DNA of 64,000 bases from assembly GCF_014648075.1 (NCBI RefSeq), contig NZ_BMQK01000025.1, positions 24,979 through 88,978 of the forward strand, in the 5' to 3' direction. Numbering within the stretch: position 1 is the stretch's first letter; every line of letters starts with the position of its first letter. The stretch is from Streptomyces ruber (lineage in GTDB: Bacteria > Actinomycetota > Actinomycetes > Streptomycetales > Streptomycetaceae). The notes beneath the pieces were generated by a model. That model was not told the origin of the DNA. It saw nothing but the letters and a program-made list of their open reading frames with translations, and did no database searches. Both the position numbers and the translations under genes were made by a program. Positions 1-8,675 of this stretch are shown here, in pieces.

Positions 1-1
1 G

Positions 2-1663
2 GTCCTCGACCTCGTCCTGGAGCCCGAGGAGCCCACGGACGGCCCGTCGTCGTACGAGGGGATCGTCGCCCAGCGCTTCGGGATCGCCGACCGGGGACGC
101 CCCGCCGACAAGTGGCTGAAGGACACCGTCCGCTGGGCCTGGCGCACCCGCATCCTCGTGCACCTGGGGATCGACGTGCGGCTGCGGCTGCGCACGGCCG
201 CCGAGGACGACGCCGTGGGCGTGTTCGCGGCCAACCTGCGCGACCTGCTGCTCGCCGCCCCCGCGGGCACCCGCGCGACGCTCGGCCTCGACCCGGGCTT
301 CCGTACGGGCGTGAAGGTGGCCGTGGTCGACGCGACCGGCAAGGTCGTCGCCACCGACGTCATCCACCCGCACGTCCCGGCCAACCGGTGGGACGAGGCC
401 ATCGCCAAGCTGGCGCGCCTGGCGAAGGAGCACGCGGTCGAGCTGGTCGCGATCGGCAACGGCACGGCGTCCCGCGAGACCGACAAGCTCGCCGGTGAGC
501 TGATCGCCAGGCACCCGGAGCTGAAGCTCACCAAGGTGATGGTGTCCGAGGCGGGCGCCTCCGTGTACTCGGCCTCCGCGTTCGCCTCGCAGGAGCTGCC
601 CGGCATGGACGTGTCGCTGCGCGGCGCCGTGTCGATCGCGCGCCGGTTGCAGGACCCGCTGGCCGAGCTGGTGAAGATCGATCCGAAGTCGATCGGCGTC
701 GGCCAGTACCAGCACGACCTGTCCGAGGTGAAGCTGTCGCGCTCCCTGGACGCGGTGGTCGAGGACTGTGTGAACGGCGTCGGCGTGGACGTGAACACGG
801 CCTCCGCCCCGCTGCTCGCCCGGGTCTCCGGCATCACCTCCGGGCTCGCGGAGAACATCGTGGCGCACCGCGACGCCAACGGCCCCTTCACCTCCCGTAC
901 GGAACTGAAGAAGGTGCCGCGGCTCGGCCCGAAGGCGTACGAGCAGTGCGCGGGCTTCCTGCGCATCCGGGGCGGCTCCGACCCGCTGGACGCCTCCAGC
1001 GTGCACCCGGAGGCGTACCCGGTGGTGCGGCGCATGGTGAAGACGTCGGGCCAGGAGGTGGCCGCGCTCATCGGCAACACGTCGGTGCTGCGGTCGCTCA
1101 GGCCGCAGGACTTCGTGGACGACACGTTCGGTCTGCCCACGGTGAGCGACATCCTCAAGGAGCTGGAGAAGCCGGGGCGCGACCCGCGGCCGGCGTTCAG
1201 GACGGCCACGTTCAAGGAGGGCGTCGAGAAGATCGCCGACCTGTCGCCCGGGATGGTGCTGGAGGGTGTCGTGACGAACGTCGCGGCGTTCGGCGCGTTC
1301 GTGGACGTGGGCGTCCACCAGGACGGTCTCGTGCACGTCTCCGCGATGTCGAAGACCTTCGTCAAGGACCCGCGGGACGTGGTGAAGCCCGGTGACATCG
1401 TCAAGGTGAAGGTCCTCGAGGTGGACATCCCGCGCAAGCGGATCTCGCTGACGCTGCGGCTGGACGACGAGGCGGCGCCGGAGGGCGGCGGTGCCCGGCA
1501 GCGCGGCGGACGCCCGCCGCAGCAGCGCGGTCAGCAGCAGCGCGGTCAGCAGCGGCAGGGCCGCGGCGGCGGAGGCGGTTCGCGCCAGGCGCCGCCCCCG
1601 GCCAACAGCGCGATGGCGGACGCCCTGCGGCGCGCCGGTCTGGTGGACCCGAAGGGGCGCTGA
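2..1663 (+). CDS. tex: Tex family RNA-binding transcription accessory protein, 3' portion
   Basis: The reading frame is open from base 2, so the gene starts before the window; about 553 codons of a usual ~780 are present. Visible in order are the end of the helical N-terminal region, a YqgF/RNase H-like fold (LGLDPGFRTGVKVAVVD), a tandem helix-hairpin-helix region (GVDVNTASAPLL, SRTELKKVPRLGPKAYEQ) and an S1 domain (GMVLEGVVTNVAAFGAFVDVG). A Gly/Gln/Arg-rich low-complexity tail follows. Tex is a cytoplasmic nucleic-acid-binding protein linked to transcription and RNA processing. The RGG/QQR tail is common in actinobacterial copies and probably adds RNA affinity (inference). A strong hairpin follows the stop codon. 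Confidence 0.95.
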   Translation, partial: VLDLVLEPEEPTDGPSSYEGIVAQRFGIADRGRPADKWLKDTVRWAWRTRILVHLGIDVRLRLRTAAEDDAVGVFAANLRDLLLAAPAGTRATLGLDPGFRTGVKVAVVDATGKVVATDVIHPHVPANRWDEAIAKLARLAKEHAVELVAIGNGTASRETDKLAGELIARHPELKLTKVMVSEAGASVYSASAFASQELPGMDVSLRGAVSIARRLQDPLAELVKIDPKSIGVGQYQHDLSEVKLSRSLDAVVEDCVNGVGVDVNTASAPLLARVSGITSGLAENIVAHRDANGPFTSRTELKKVPRLGPKAYEQCAGFLRIRGGSDPLDASSVHPEAYPVVRRMVKTSGQEVAALIGNTSVLRSLRPQDFVDDTFGLPTVSDILKELEKPGRDPRPAFRTATFKEGVEKIADLSPGMVLEGVVTNVAAFGAFVDVGVHQDGLVHVSAMSKTFVKDPRDVVKPGDIVKVKVLEVDIPRKRISLTLRLDDEAAPEGGGARQRGGRPPQQRGQQQRGQQRQGRGGGGGSRQAPPPANSAMADALRRAGLVDPKGR

Positions 1664-1672
1664 GCGCGAAGT

Positions 1673-1714
1673 GGGCCGTACGGCGCGCGGGGTGCCCCGC
1701 GCGCCGTACGGCCC
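1673..1714. terminator. Bidirectional hairpin terminator between convergent genes
   Basis: There are two perfectly complementary 20-nt arms (1673-1692 and 1695-1714) with almost no loop. The hairpin lies between the tex stop and the stop of the convergent minus-strand gene. There is no T-run, as is usual in Streptomyces. Confidence 0.85.
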
Positions 1715-1732
1715 CGCTCCCGCCTTCCGCCC

Positions 1733-2776
1733 TCAGCGGGCCAGGGCCTCCACCAGCACGCTTCCCGACGACCGCGCGACGAGGAACGACTCCCCCTTCA
1801 GGGTTTTCGTGTCCAGCGCGATGCGGTGGCGGCCGGCCGGCAGGGTGCCGTCGAAGATCTCGTGCGTGCGGGTGCGGGAGAACCGGTCCAGCCGGTACGC
1901 GGTCAGCCGTACCCGGCAGGTGGAGGTGACCTCGACGCCCGCCTCGCCGTCGGCGGCGACCAGCCGGACCAGGCGGCGCCGCTCCGGCGGGCTGCGGTCC
2001 AGGGCGTTCTCGATCTGGGCCACCAGCAGGGGAACGATCGGGGCGAGCCCGTCGACGTAGGCGACGTCGGCCCCGGCCCGTTCGAACGAGTGTCGTACGG
2101 CGGCGCGCGCCTCCTCGTCCACGGCCCGCCCGAAGGCGACCGCGCCGTAGGTGCGCAGCTCGTCGGGGGTCACACCGCCGGCGTCCCGGGTGATCTCGGC
2201 GCCGATGCCGATCGTCCGCAGCGCGGCGGCCAGCCGGGCGAGGACGGCGACGCGGGCGCCGATGAGGAGCACGCGGCGGCTCACGGTCCCGTCGTGGGGC
2301 GCGGCGAGCAGGGAGCGCAGGGCGTCGCGGTACTCGGCGCCCTGGAAGCGGAACGGCCCTATGCCGTGGTACCCGTTCAGTGCGAGGTCGGCCTCCGCCC
2401 GCGTCTGCCAGGCGAAGTCCCGCCACACGTAGTCCTCGCCGTCCCGCTCGACGACCGCGGTGACGGCCCCGCAGGCGAGGTCCTCGCACTCGGGACAGCC
2501 GTATATGACGTGCCGTCCGCCGGCCAGCGGGGCGTCGGCCTCCAGCAGCAGCCCCCGCACGTGTGCGGTGAAGATGGCGGGCGGGACGTCGGAGGCGAGC
2601 GGGGAGACGGCGTCGAGGTCGGAGAGCCGGAACAGCAGCGGGCGTCCGTCGACGATGAAGTCCACGAAGTCCCTGTGCACCTGGTAGTGGCCGTTGGCGA
2701 GGACGCCGCCGGCGCGCATGGCCGGTGCCAGGCCGAAGGTCGCGTACTCGGCGGACTCGGCATACTCGGCAGGCAT
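1733..2776 (-). CDS. Hypothetical protein, possible nucleotide-binding fold in the C-terminal half
   Basis: I do not recognise this 347-residue protein. The chosen ATG (2774-2776) gives MPAEYAESAEYATFG; the frame extends 19 codons further upstream without any sign of being coding. The N-terminal half contains YGCPECEDLACGAVTA, a Cys-rich segment (CPEC...C) that could bind a metal. It also has an aromatic stretch, YVWRDFAWQTR. The middle has RRVLLIGARVAVLARLAAALR, which resembles a Rossmann-type beta-loop-alpha start, but the Gly pattern is not canonical. No signal peptide or membrane segment is seen. It is convergent with tex across a shared terminator and monocistronic. Confidence 0.75.
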   Translation of the reverse strand: MPAEYAESAEYATFGLAPAMRAGGVLANGHYQVHRDFVDFIVDGRPLLFRLSDLDAVSPLASDVPPAIFTAHVRGLLLEADAPLAGGRHVIYGCPECEDLACGAVTAVVERDGEDYVWRDFAWQTRAEADLALNGYHGIGPFRFQGAEYRDALRSLLAAPHDGTVSRRVLLIGARVAVLARLAAALRTIGIGAEITRDAGGVTPDELRTYGAVAFGRAVDEEARAAVRHSFERAGADVAYVDGLAPIVPLLVAQIENALDRSPPERRRLVRLVAADGEAGVEVTSTCRVRLTAYRLDRFSRTRTHEIFDGTLPAGRHRIALDTKTLKGESFLVARSSGSVLVEALAR

Positions 2777-2981
2777 GCAGTGAGTATCCCCAGAGCGGGA
2801 CCGGTCCGAGCACGGCATGACATATTCCGCCACCGCCGCCGCGCGGCGGTACGGGCGGTCCGCGGCCCGGCCCGGGGGGACGGGCGTGAACGTGCGTGAG
2901 CGGGCGTACGGATGGTCGAGGGGGTATGCGGCGAGGCGCGGCTGGACGGGCCGGGCGCTGTGCCGGGGGCGGTGCGGTGTC

Positions 2982-3015
2982 CCGCGGGGAGGGGCGCGCC
3001 CGCCCCTCCCCGCGG
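2982..3015. terminator. Hairpin terminator downstream of the BCCT transporter
   Basis: Two perfect 15-nt arms (2982-2996, 3001-3015) surround a 4-nt loop, 13 nt beyond the transporter stop in its direction of transcription. Confidence 0.8.
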
Positions 3016-3028
3016 CACGGCGGCGCGG

Positions 3029-4753
3029 TCAGTGCCTGCCGATCGGGTCCCCCTCCGTCTCGGTGCCCGGACCGGGCCCGATACGGATCTCGAAATCGCC
3101 GTCGTACCTCTTGTGGCCCTCGATGACGGCGAGTTCGACGGCCTCGCCCGCCATCTCCTCGCGCACGACGACCGGGTCCCTGCGCAGGTCGCGCATGAGG
3201 GCGACACACATGCCGATCATCACCAGCACGAACGGCGCGGCGGCGAGGATGGTGAGGTTCTGCAGACCGGTGAGCGCGTCGCCCTGACCGCTGCCGACCA
3301 TCAGCATGATGGCGGCGACGGCACCGGTGGCCACGCCCCAGAACACGACGACGAAGCGGCCGGGCTCCAGCGCGCCCTTCTGCGAGAGCGTGCCCATCAC
3401 GATGGAGGCGGCGTCGGCGCCGGAGACGAAGAAGATGCCGACCAGGATCATCACCAGCAGACAGGTGATCGTGGCGCCCGGGTACTCCTGGAGCACGGAG
3501 AAGAGGCGGCCCTCGGGAGTGGTGTCGTCGCCGAGCCGGCCTTGTTCCTGCATCTTCGTGGCCGTACCGCCGAAGATGGCGAACCAGAGCAGGCTGACCG
3601 TGCTCGGCACGAGGATGACGCCGCCGACGAACTGGCGGATCGTGCGGCCGCGGCTGATCCGGGCGATGAACATGCCGACGAACGGCGTCCAGGAGATCCA
3701 CCACGCCCAGTAGAAGACCGTCCAGCTGCCGAGCCAGTCCGCGGCGCCCTCCCCGCCGGAGGCCTCGGTGCGGCCTGCGAGGTCGGCCAGGTCGCCGATG
3801 TAGGCGAAGACCGACGTGGGCAGCAGGTCGAGGACGACGATGGTGGGCCCGACGATGAACACGAACAGGGCGAGCACCAGCGCCAGCACCATGTTGGTGT
3901 TGGACAGCCACTGGATGCCCTTCTCCACGCCGGACACCGCCGAGGCGACGAAGGCCAGGGTGAGGACCACGATGATGGTGACGAGCAGTCCGGTGCTGAC
4001 CGTGTCCATCCAGTCGAGCTTCTGCACCCCGGAGCCGATCTGCAGGGCGCCGAGGCCGAGGGAGGCGGCGGAGCCGAAGATGGTCGCGATGATGGCGAGG
4101 ATGTCGATGACCCGGCCCGCGGTGCCGTTGGCGTGCTTCGCACCGATCAGCGGCGTGAACACGGCGCTGATGGTCTGACGGCGGCGCTTGCGGAACGTGC
4201 TGTACGCGATGGCGAGGCCGACCACCGCGTAGATCGCCCACGGGTGCAGCGTCCAGTGGAAGAGGGTGGTCGCCATCGCCGTCTCCATGCGTTCCCCGCT
4301 GTTGGCGGGGTCGGTGCCCGGCGGGGCGTCGATGTAGTGGGAGAGCGGCTCGCTGACGCCGTAGAACATCAGGCCGATGCCCATGCCGGCGCTGAACATC
4401 ATCGCCACCCAGGAGACGGTGCGGAACTCCGGTTCCTCTCCCTCCTTCCCCAGGTGGATCCGGCCATAGCGGCTGATGGCGAGCCAGAGGGCGAACACCA
4501 CGAACGCGGAGGCGGCCAGGATGAAGGCCCAGCCGCCGTTGTGGATGAGACCGCCGAGCATCTTGTCCGACACGCTCGTGAGCGAGTCGGTCGCGATGGC
4601 GCCCCAGAGCACGAAGGCCAGGGTGAGCGCGGCCGTCACACCGAACACGATGCGGTCCGTCTGGGGCCGTCCGCCACCGGTGAGGCCCGCTTCGGAACCC
4701 GGGAACGCCCCTCCCTCGTGATAGCTCGGTGTCCGATGCTGATCGTGCGTCAC
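3029..4753 (-). CDS. BCCT family glycine betaine/choline/carnitine transporter
   Basis: This is a secondary transporter of quaternary ammonium osmolytes in the cytoplasmic membrane (574 aa, normal family size). About 12 hydrophobic segments are visible. The signature tryptophan-rich segment is present (VFYWAWWISWTPFVGMFIAR, followed by ISRGRTIRQF), as is the conserved early block GMGIGLMFYGVSEPL. The GTG start (4751-4753) is preceded by GGAAAGG at good spacing. The C-terminus is charged (EIRIGPGPGTETEGD), and in BetP-like proteins this end senses osmotic stress. The substrate is not decidable from sequence; glycine betaine or choline is most likely. Nothing nearby encodes choline oxidation. 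Confidence 0.93.
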   Translation of the reverse strand: MTHDQHRTPSYHEGGAFPGSEAGLTGGGRPQTDRIVFGVTAALTLAFVLWGAIATDSLTSVSDKMLGGLIHNGGWAFILAASAFVVFALWLAISRYGRIHLGKEGEEPEFRTVSWVAMMFSAGMGIGLMFYGVSEPLSHYIDAPPGTDPANSGERMETAMATTLFHWTLHPWAIYAVVGLAIAYSTFRKRRRQTISAVFTPLIGAKHANGTAGRVIDILAIIATIFGSAASLGLGALQIGSGVQKLDWMDTVSTGLLVTIIVVLTLAFVASAVSGVEKGIQWLSNTNMVLALVLALFVFIVGPTIVVLDLLPTSVFAYIGDLADLAGRTEASGGEGAADWLGSWTVFYWAWWISWTPFVGMFIARISRGRTIRQFVGGVILVPSTVSLLWFAIFGGTATKMQEQGRLGDDTTPEGRLFSVLQEYPGATITCLLVMILVGIFFVSGADAASIVMGTLSQKGALEPGRFVVVFWGVATGAVAAIMLMVGSGQGDALTGLQNLTILAAAPFVLVMIGMCVALMRDLRRDPVVVREEMAGEAVELAVIEGHKRYDGDFEIRIGPGPGTETEGDPIGRH

Positions 4754-4897
4754 AGGTGAAACCTTTCCCCGATGGCTGGAACGGAGCTACTCCTTTCCCC
4801 GTCACCCTCGCCACATGTGACGCGCGTCGCAAACGTGTCCGATCCGTGTCCGTTCTCGTCCGTTCCCGGCGGCCGACAGCCGAAGCGGGACGCGCGG

Positions 4898-5305
4898 TCA
4901 GGGACGCGGCTCCGTGCGGGCCGCCGCGACGCGCTCACCCACCAGGCGGTGTGCCAGGTCCGAGGCGAGTTCGGAGACGTACATGCGCAGTTCGGCCTCG
5001 GCCGCGGCGCACTCGGGCGCACCCCCGGCGTGCTCCTGCCGGCGGAGGGCGCCGGGGGCCGCCCGGGCGACCAGGACGAAGGGGCCGGCGCTCCCCTCCT
5101 CGGCCAGCTGCTCCCCGGTGCGCTGCCGGACGATTCCGGCGGCGTCCGGGCGCTCGTCGCGTTCGTCGCGCTCGTCGCGGACACGGCCGGTCCGGCGCAG
5201 CAGACGGACGGCGACGAGGACGGCGAGCGCGAACAGCGCCGCCGCGACGACCAGGTGCTCGATCCTCGGGTGCGGCGGGCCGATGGGGAACGACAGCAGC
5301 TCCAT
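4898..5305 (-). CDS. Small membrane-anchored hypothetical protein
   Basis: The protein has 135 residues with one hydrophobic segment near the N-terminus (LVVAAALFALAVLVAVRLL). A basic/acidic repeat, RDERDERDERPD, follows, and the rest is a cytoplasmic Ala/Glu-rich helical region. The ATG at 5303-5305 follows a G-rich Shine-Dalgarno. I do not recognise a family. It sits between the BCCT transporter and the amino-acid permease on the same strand, with about 140 nt on either side, so it is probably transcribed separately. Confidence 0.6.
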   Translation of the reverse strand: MELLSFPIGPPHPRIEHLVVAAALFALAVLVAVRLLRRTGRVRDERDERDERPDAAGIVRQRTGEQLAEEGSAGPFVLVARAAPGALRRQEHAGGAPECAAAEAELRMYVSELASDLAHRLVGERVAAARTEPRP

Positions 5306-5432
5306 ACCCCCTGCCCTACCCGCTCGGACGTACGAGGGATCGCTCGTAAGCGTCAGAGTTCGCCACCACTCCGATGGGGGGCGCGCCGGGAGCCGCGTGG
5401 GGCTCCGTGGCGGCCCGTCCCCCTCTTCGGCG

Positions 5433-6899
5433 CTACTTCCCGGGCTCCGCCGGCTCCTGCTCCGGCTGCCGTCCGACGCGGTTGCGGATGCCGTACCAGC
5501 CCGCGACCAGCAGGACCGCGATCAGCGGGATCAGCAGGAGCGTGCGGCGGCCGATCTCGGGGTCGTTCCACATCAGCACCAGCACGCCCAGGAGGAAGGC
5601 GATCGTGACGATCTCGGTGACCGGGCTGCCGAACAGCCGGAACGACGGCCGCTCGACCAGGCCCTCCCGCGCGCGGCGGACGAAGACCAGGTGACAGATC
5701 ATGATGATCACCCAGGTGCTGATGATGCCGAGGGACGCCACGTTCAGGACGATCTCGAAGGCCTGGGAGGGCACGAAGGCGTTCAGGCCCACACCGAGCA
5801 CGCACACCCCGCAGGTGAGCAGGATGCCGCCGTACGGGACCTGGCTGCGGTTCATGCGCGCGGTGAACTTCGGCGCGGAACCCGCCATGGCCATGGAGCG
5901 CAGGATGCGGCCCGTGGAGTACAGGCCGGAGTTCAGCGAGGACATCGCGGCGGTGAGGACGACGAGGTTCATCACGTCGCCCGCCGCCGGGACGCCGATC
6001 CGGGACAGGACGGTGACGAAGGGGCTCTCGTCGGCCGAGTAGAACGAGCCGGGCAGCAGCAGGGCCAGCAGGGCGACCGAGCCGACGTAGAACAGGCCGA
6101 CGCGCCACATGATGGAGTTCACCGCGCGCGGGACGACCTTCTCGGGCTCGGCGGTCTCGCCCGCGGTGACACCGACCAGCTCCAGGGCCGCGTACGCGAA
6201 GACGACGCCCTGCAGGACGATGACGACGGGCATGATCCCGTGCGGGAAGACACCGCCGTTGTCCGTGATGACATCGATGCCGGGTGTCTGTCCGCCGACG
6301 TCCTGCTGGGTGACCAGCAGGAAGATGCCGATGAGCATGAACACGATCAGGGTGACGACCTTGATGATCGCGAACCAGAACTCCAGCTCACCGAAGATCT
6401 TCACCGAGATCAGGTTGACCACCAGGACGACGGCCAGGGCGATCAGGGCCAGCACCCACTGGGGGATGTCGGTGAACGTGCTCCAGTAGTGCGTGTAGAG
6501 CGCGATCGCGGTGATGTCGGCGATGCCGGTGGTGGACCAGTTGAGGAAGTACATCCACCCGGAGACGTACGCGCCCTTCTCGCCGAGGAACTCGCGCGCG
6601 TACGACACGAACGAGCCCGAGGAGGGGCGGTAGAGAACCAGCTCGCCGAGGGCCCGGACGACGAAGAAGGCGAAGACGCCGCAGACCAGGTAGGCGAGGG
6701 CGAGCGCGGGGCCCGCGTTGTTCAGGCGCCCGCCGGCGCCCAGGAACAGGCCGGTGCCGATCGCTCCCCCGATGGCGATCATGTTGACGTGGCGGGCCTT
6801 GAGGTCCTTGCTGTAACCGGCGTCGCCCGCGTCCGCGGGCCTCGGGGCCGCGGACGTGTGTGGTGCGGCCGGTGCCGAGGAGACGGCGTCCTTGCTCAC
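5433..6899 (-). CDS. ansP: Amino-acid permease, L-asparagine permease type (APC superfamily)
   Basis: This is a 488-residue secondary transporter with about 12 membrane helices. The first helix carries the substrate/ion-binding signature IGGAIGTGLFLGAG. Long stretches (GELVLYRPSSGSFVSYAREF, YFLNWSTTGIADITAIALYT, NSGLYSTGRILRSMAMAGSA) match the asparagine-permease subgroup as I remember it. I chose the GTG at 6897-6899 because AGGAAG lies 10 nt upstream; a longer frame to 6989 has no ribosome site. Substrate could also be a broader set of neutral amino acids. It is transcribed away from the MerR gene, with about 240 nt between starts. Confidence 0.85.
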   Translation of the reverse strand: MSKDAVSSAPAAPHTSAAPRPADAGDAGYSKDLKARHVNMIAIGGAIGTGLFLGAGGRLNNAGPALALAYLVCGVFAFFVVRALGELVLYRPSSGSFVSYAREFLGEKGAYVSGWMYFLNWSTTGIADITAIALYTHYWSTFTDIPQWVLALIALAVVLVVNLISVKIFGELEFWFAIIKVVTLIVFMLIGIFLLVTQQDVGGQTPGIDVITDNGGVFPHGIMPVVIVLQGVVFAYAALELVGVTAGETAEPEKVVPRAVNSIMWRVGLFYVGSVALLALLLPGSFYSADESPFVTVLSRIGVPAAGDVMNLVVLTAAMSSLNSGLYSTGRILRSMAMAGSAPKFTARMNRSQVPYGGILLTCGVCVLGVGLNAFVPSQAFEIVLNVASLGIISTWVIIMICHLVFVRRAREGLVERPSFRLFGSPVTEIVTIAFLLGVLVLMWNDPEIGRRTLLLIPLIAVLLVAGWYGIRNRVGRQPEQEPAEPGK

Positions 6900-7137
6900 G
6901 GGTGGCTCTACTTCCTGGTATTCCCGGGCGGCGTCCGCCCGGGTCTTCCGTTGTGCCTGGTCCGCACCCCGGACAGGAGCACAGACCAACCGCCCACCCT
7001 CTCCCGGAGGCCCTCCCGCGCGCGGTAACGCATCTCACAGAGCGGCGCATGTCACATGATCGCGAGGGACGTGTGCCCTGGTCACCGGTGGCCTCGACGG
7101 CTTTCGCACCATTGGTGGGACAGTGATACTGCTGTAC

Positions 7138-7893
7138 ATGACGACCGACGCCCAGGAGCCCACCCTCACCGTCGACGAACTGGCCGCGCGGGCGGGTGTC
7201 ACGGTACGCACGGTCCGCTTCTACGGGACCCGGGGGCTGCTGCCGCCACCCGAGATCGGTCCGCGCCGGGTGGGGCGGTACGGGCGGGAGCACCTGGCCC
7301 GGCTGGAGCTCATCGACGCGCTCCAGCGGCAGGGCATGACGCTCGCGGCCGTCGAACGCTACCTCCGGCGGCTGCCGCCCGAACCGAGCGTCCGCGACCT
7401 CGCCGTGCACCGCGCGGTGGTGGCCTCCTGGGCACCGGAGACCGTGGAGACCGTGACCCGGCGGGAACTGGAACGCCTGGCGGGCCGTGCGCTGGGCGAC
7501 GAGGACGTGGCACGGCTGGGCGCGATGGACGTGCTCTCGACCGTGCGGGACGCCAGGGAGGACTCCGTCGACTCCGTCGGGTCCGCCGACTCCGCCGGGT
7601 CTTCGGACGTCACCTACCGCGTCGACACCGGTCTGCTCCCCCTCGGTGTCCAGCTCCTCGACGTGCCGCTGTCCCAGGAGACGATCATGGCGGCCCGCAC
7701 CGTGCTCCTGGACCACTCCCGTGCGGCGGCGCACGCCCTGTCACGGCTGCTGCGCGACGCGGTCGCCGAACGTGATCCGGAGGCGGTGCGGTCGCTGTCG
7801 GCGGACATGGAGCCGCTGGTCGTCCAGGCGCTGCTGACGACGTTCCAGCGGTCGTTGCGCGAGGAGCTGCGGGAGTGGCTGAGGAAGCCCTGA
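7138..7893 (+). CDS. MerR family transcriptional regulator
   Basis: The N-terminal winged HTH is clear (TVDELAARAGVTVRTVRFYG..GLLPPPE, residues ~9-35), followed by the MerR wing (GRYGREHLARLELI) and a dimerisation helix. The roughly 170-residue effector region is Ala/Glu/Arg-rich with no metal-binding cysteines, so it is not a metal or redox MerR; it resembles TipA/BmrR-like drug or metabolite sensors only loosely. ATG 7138 is preferred over GTG 7123, but neither has a well-spaced ribosome site; GGTGGGA lies 19 nt before the ATG. An imperfect dyad (ACAG..CTGT, 7120-7135) directly precedes the start and may be autoregulatory. It is convergent with the next gene. Confidence 0.85.
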   Translation: MTTDAQEPTLTVDELAARAGVTVRTVRFYGTRGLLPPPEIGPRRVGRYGREHLARLELIDALQRQGMTLAAVERYLRRLPPEPSVRDLAVHRAVVASWAPETVETVTRRELERLAGRALGDEDVARLGAMDVLSTVRDAREDSVDSVGSADSAGSSDVTYRVDTGLLPLGVQLLDVPLSQETIMAARTVLLDHSRAAAHALSRLLRDAVAERDPEAVRSLSADMEPLVVQALLTTFQRSLREELREWLRKP

Positions 7894-7914
7894 GCGGCCC
7901 CGGGGGCGCGGGCC

Positions 7915-8577
7915 TCACCCCGGTACCGGGCCGCCCCCCACATTGAGCGTCTGACCGGTCAGGGTGCCGCTGCCCTCGTCCACCATGTACAGCAGGGTCG
8001 ACACCAGGTCGGCGGGCTGCTGGCCGCCCGGCCCGGCACCCGCCGCGCCGGGGGCGATCGCGTTGACGGTGATGCCGTACGGGCCGAGGGCCGAGGCCAG
8101 CACCCGGGTGAAGCCGATCAGGGCCGCCTTGGAGGTGACGTACGGGACCATCGTCGGCGGGGCGGTCAGGACGGCCGACGAGGCGATGTTCACTATGCGG
8201 CCCCAGCCCGCCGCCTTCAGGTACGGCAGGACGGCACGGGTCAGCAGGAACGGTGCCTCCAGGTTGTACCGCATCACCTGGCGCCACTCCTCGGGCGTGA
8301 CGTCCTCGAACTCCGCCTGGGGTACGGTCTCCGCGTTGTTGACCAGCACGTGCAGCGTGCCGAACCGGTCCACGGCCTGTTCCAGCGCCTGCCGCAGCTG
8401 CTGCTCGTCGGTGACGTCGGCGGTCAGCTCCACGTAGTCGAGGATCTTCCCGGCCGTCTCCGGCTGCGGAACGGTGTCCAGCCCCGCGACCCGGAAGCCG
8501 CGTCCGGCGAGTGCGACGGCGAACTCCTGTCCCAGGCCCTGTGCCGCTCCGGTCACCAGCGCGGTGCGTGTCTCCAT
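7915..8577 (-). CDS. Short-chain dehydrogenase/reductase (SDR)
   Basis: The protein has 220 residues and a classical SDR fold. It shows TGAAQGLGQ (cofactor-binding TGxxxGxG), NNAE, a conserved Asn region and the catalytic Ser...YVTSK (Tyr-x3-Lys), then NAIAPG. It ends with the beta-strand LTGQTLNVGGG. It therefore is a complete NAD(P)H-dependent oxidoreductase; the acidic residue after beta-2 (GLDT) suggests NAD preference. The start is ATG 8575-8577. It lies 98 nt downstream of the fadB-type gene on the same strand and could serve fatty-acid oxidation or reduction, but its substrate cannot be read from sequence. Confidence 0.9.
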   Translation of the reverse strand: METRTALVTGAAQGLGQEFAVALAGRGFRVAGLDTVPQPETAGKILDYVELTADVTDEQQLRQALEQAVDRFGTLHVLVNNAETVPQAEFEDVTPEEWRQVMRYNLEAPFLLTRAVLPYLKAAGWGRIVNIASSAVLTAPPTMVPYVTSKAALIGFTRVLASALGPYGITVNAIAPGAAGAGPGGQQPADLVSTLLYMVDEGSGTLTGQTLNVGGGPVPG

Positions 8578-8675
8578 GCGGCCGAGTCTCGGTGAGCCGC
8601 CGGGGCCGGGCAAGAGCGCGATCCGCTCACGCGTCCGGACGCGCTCCCGCCGCGTGCGGCCCCCGGGGCGGTGCC

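Noticed and set aside
1401..4832. Long minus-strand open frame of 1143 codons
   Set aside because: It runs antisense through tex and in the wrong frame through real genes; composition is Arg/Pro/Gly-rich, an effect of high GC.
4754..4897. Riboswitch upstream of the BCCT transporter
   Set aside because: Two GGGGAAAGG-like stretches are present, but I could not find the conserved core of the ydaO or other known riboswitch classes.
7560..7605. Repetitive GACTCCGTC-type stretch
   Set aside because: It encodes a Ser/Asp-rich linker in the MerR protein; the copies are imperfect.
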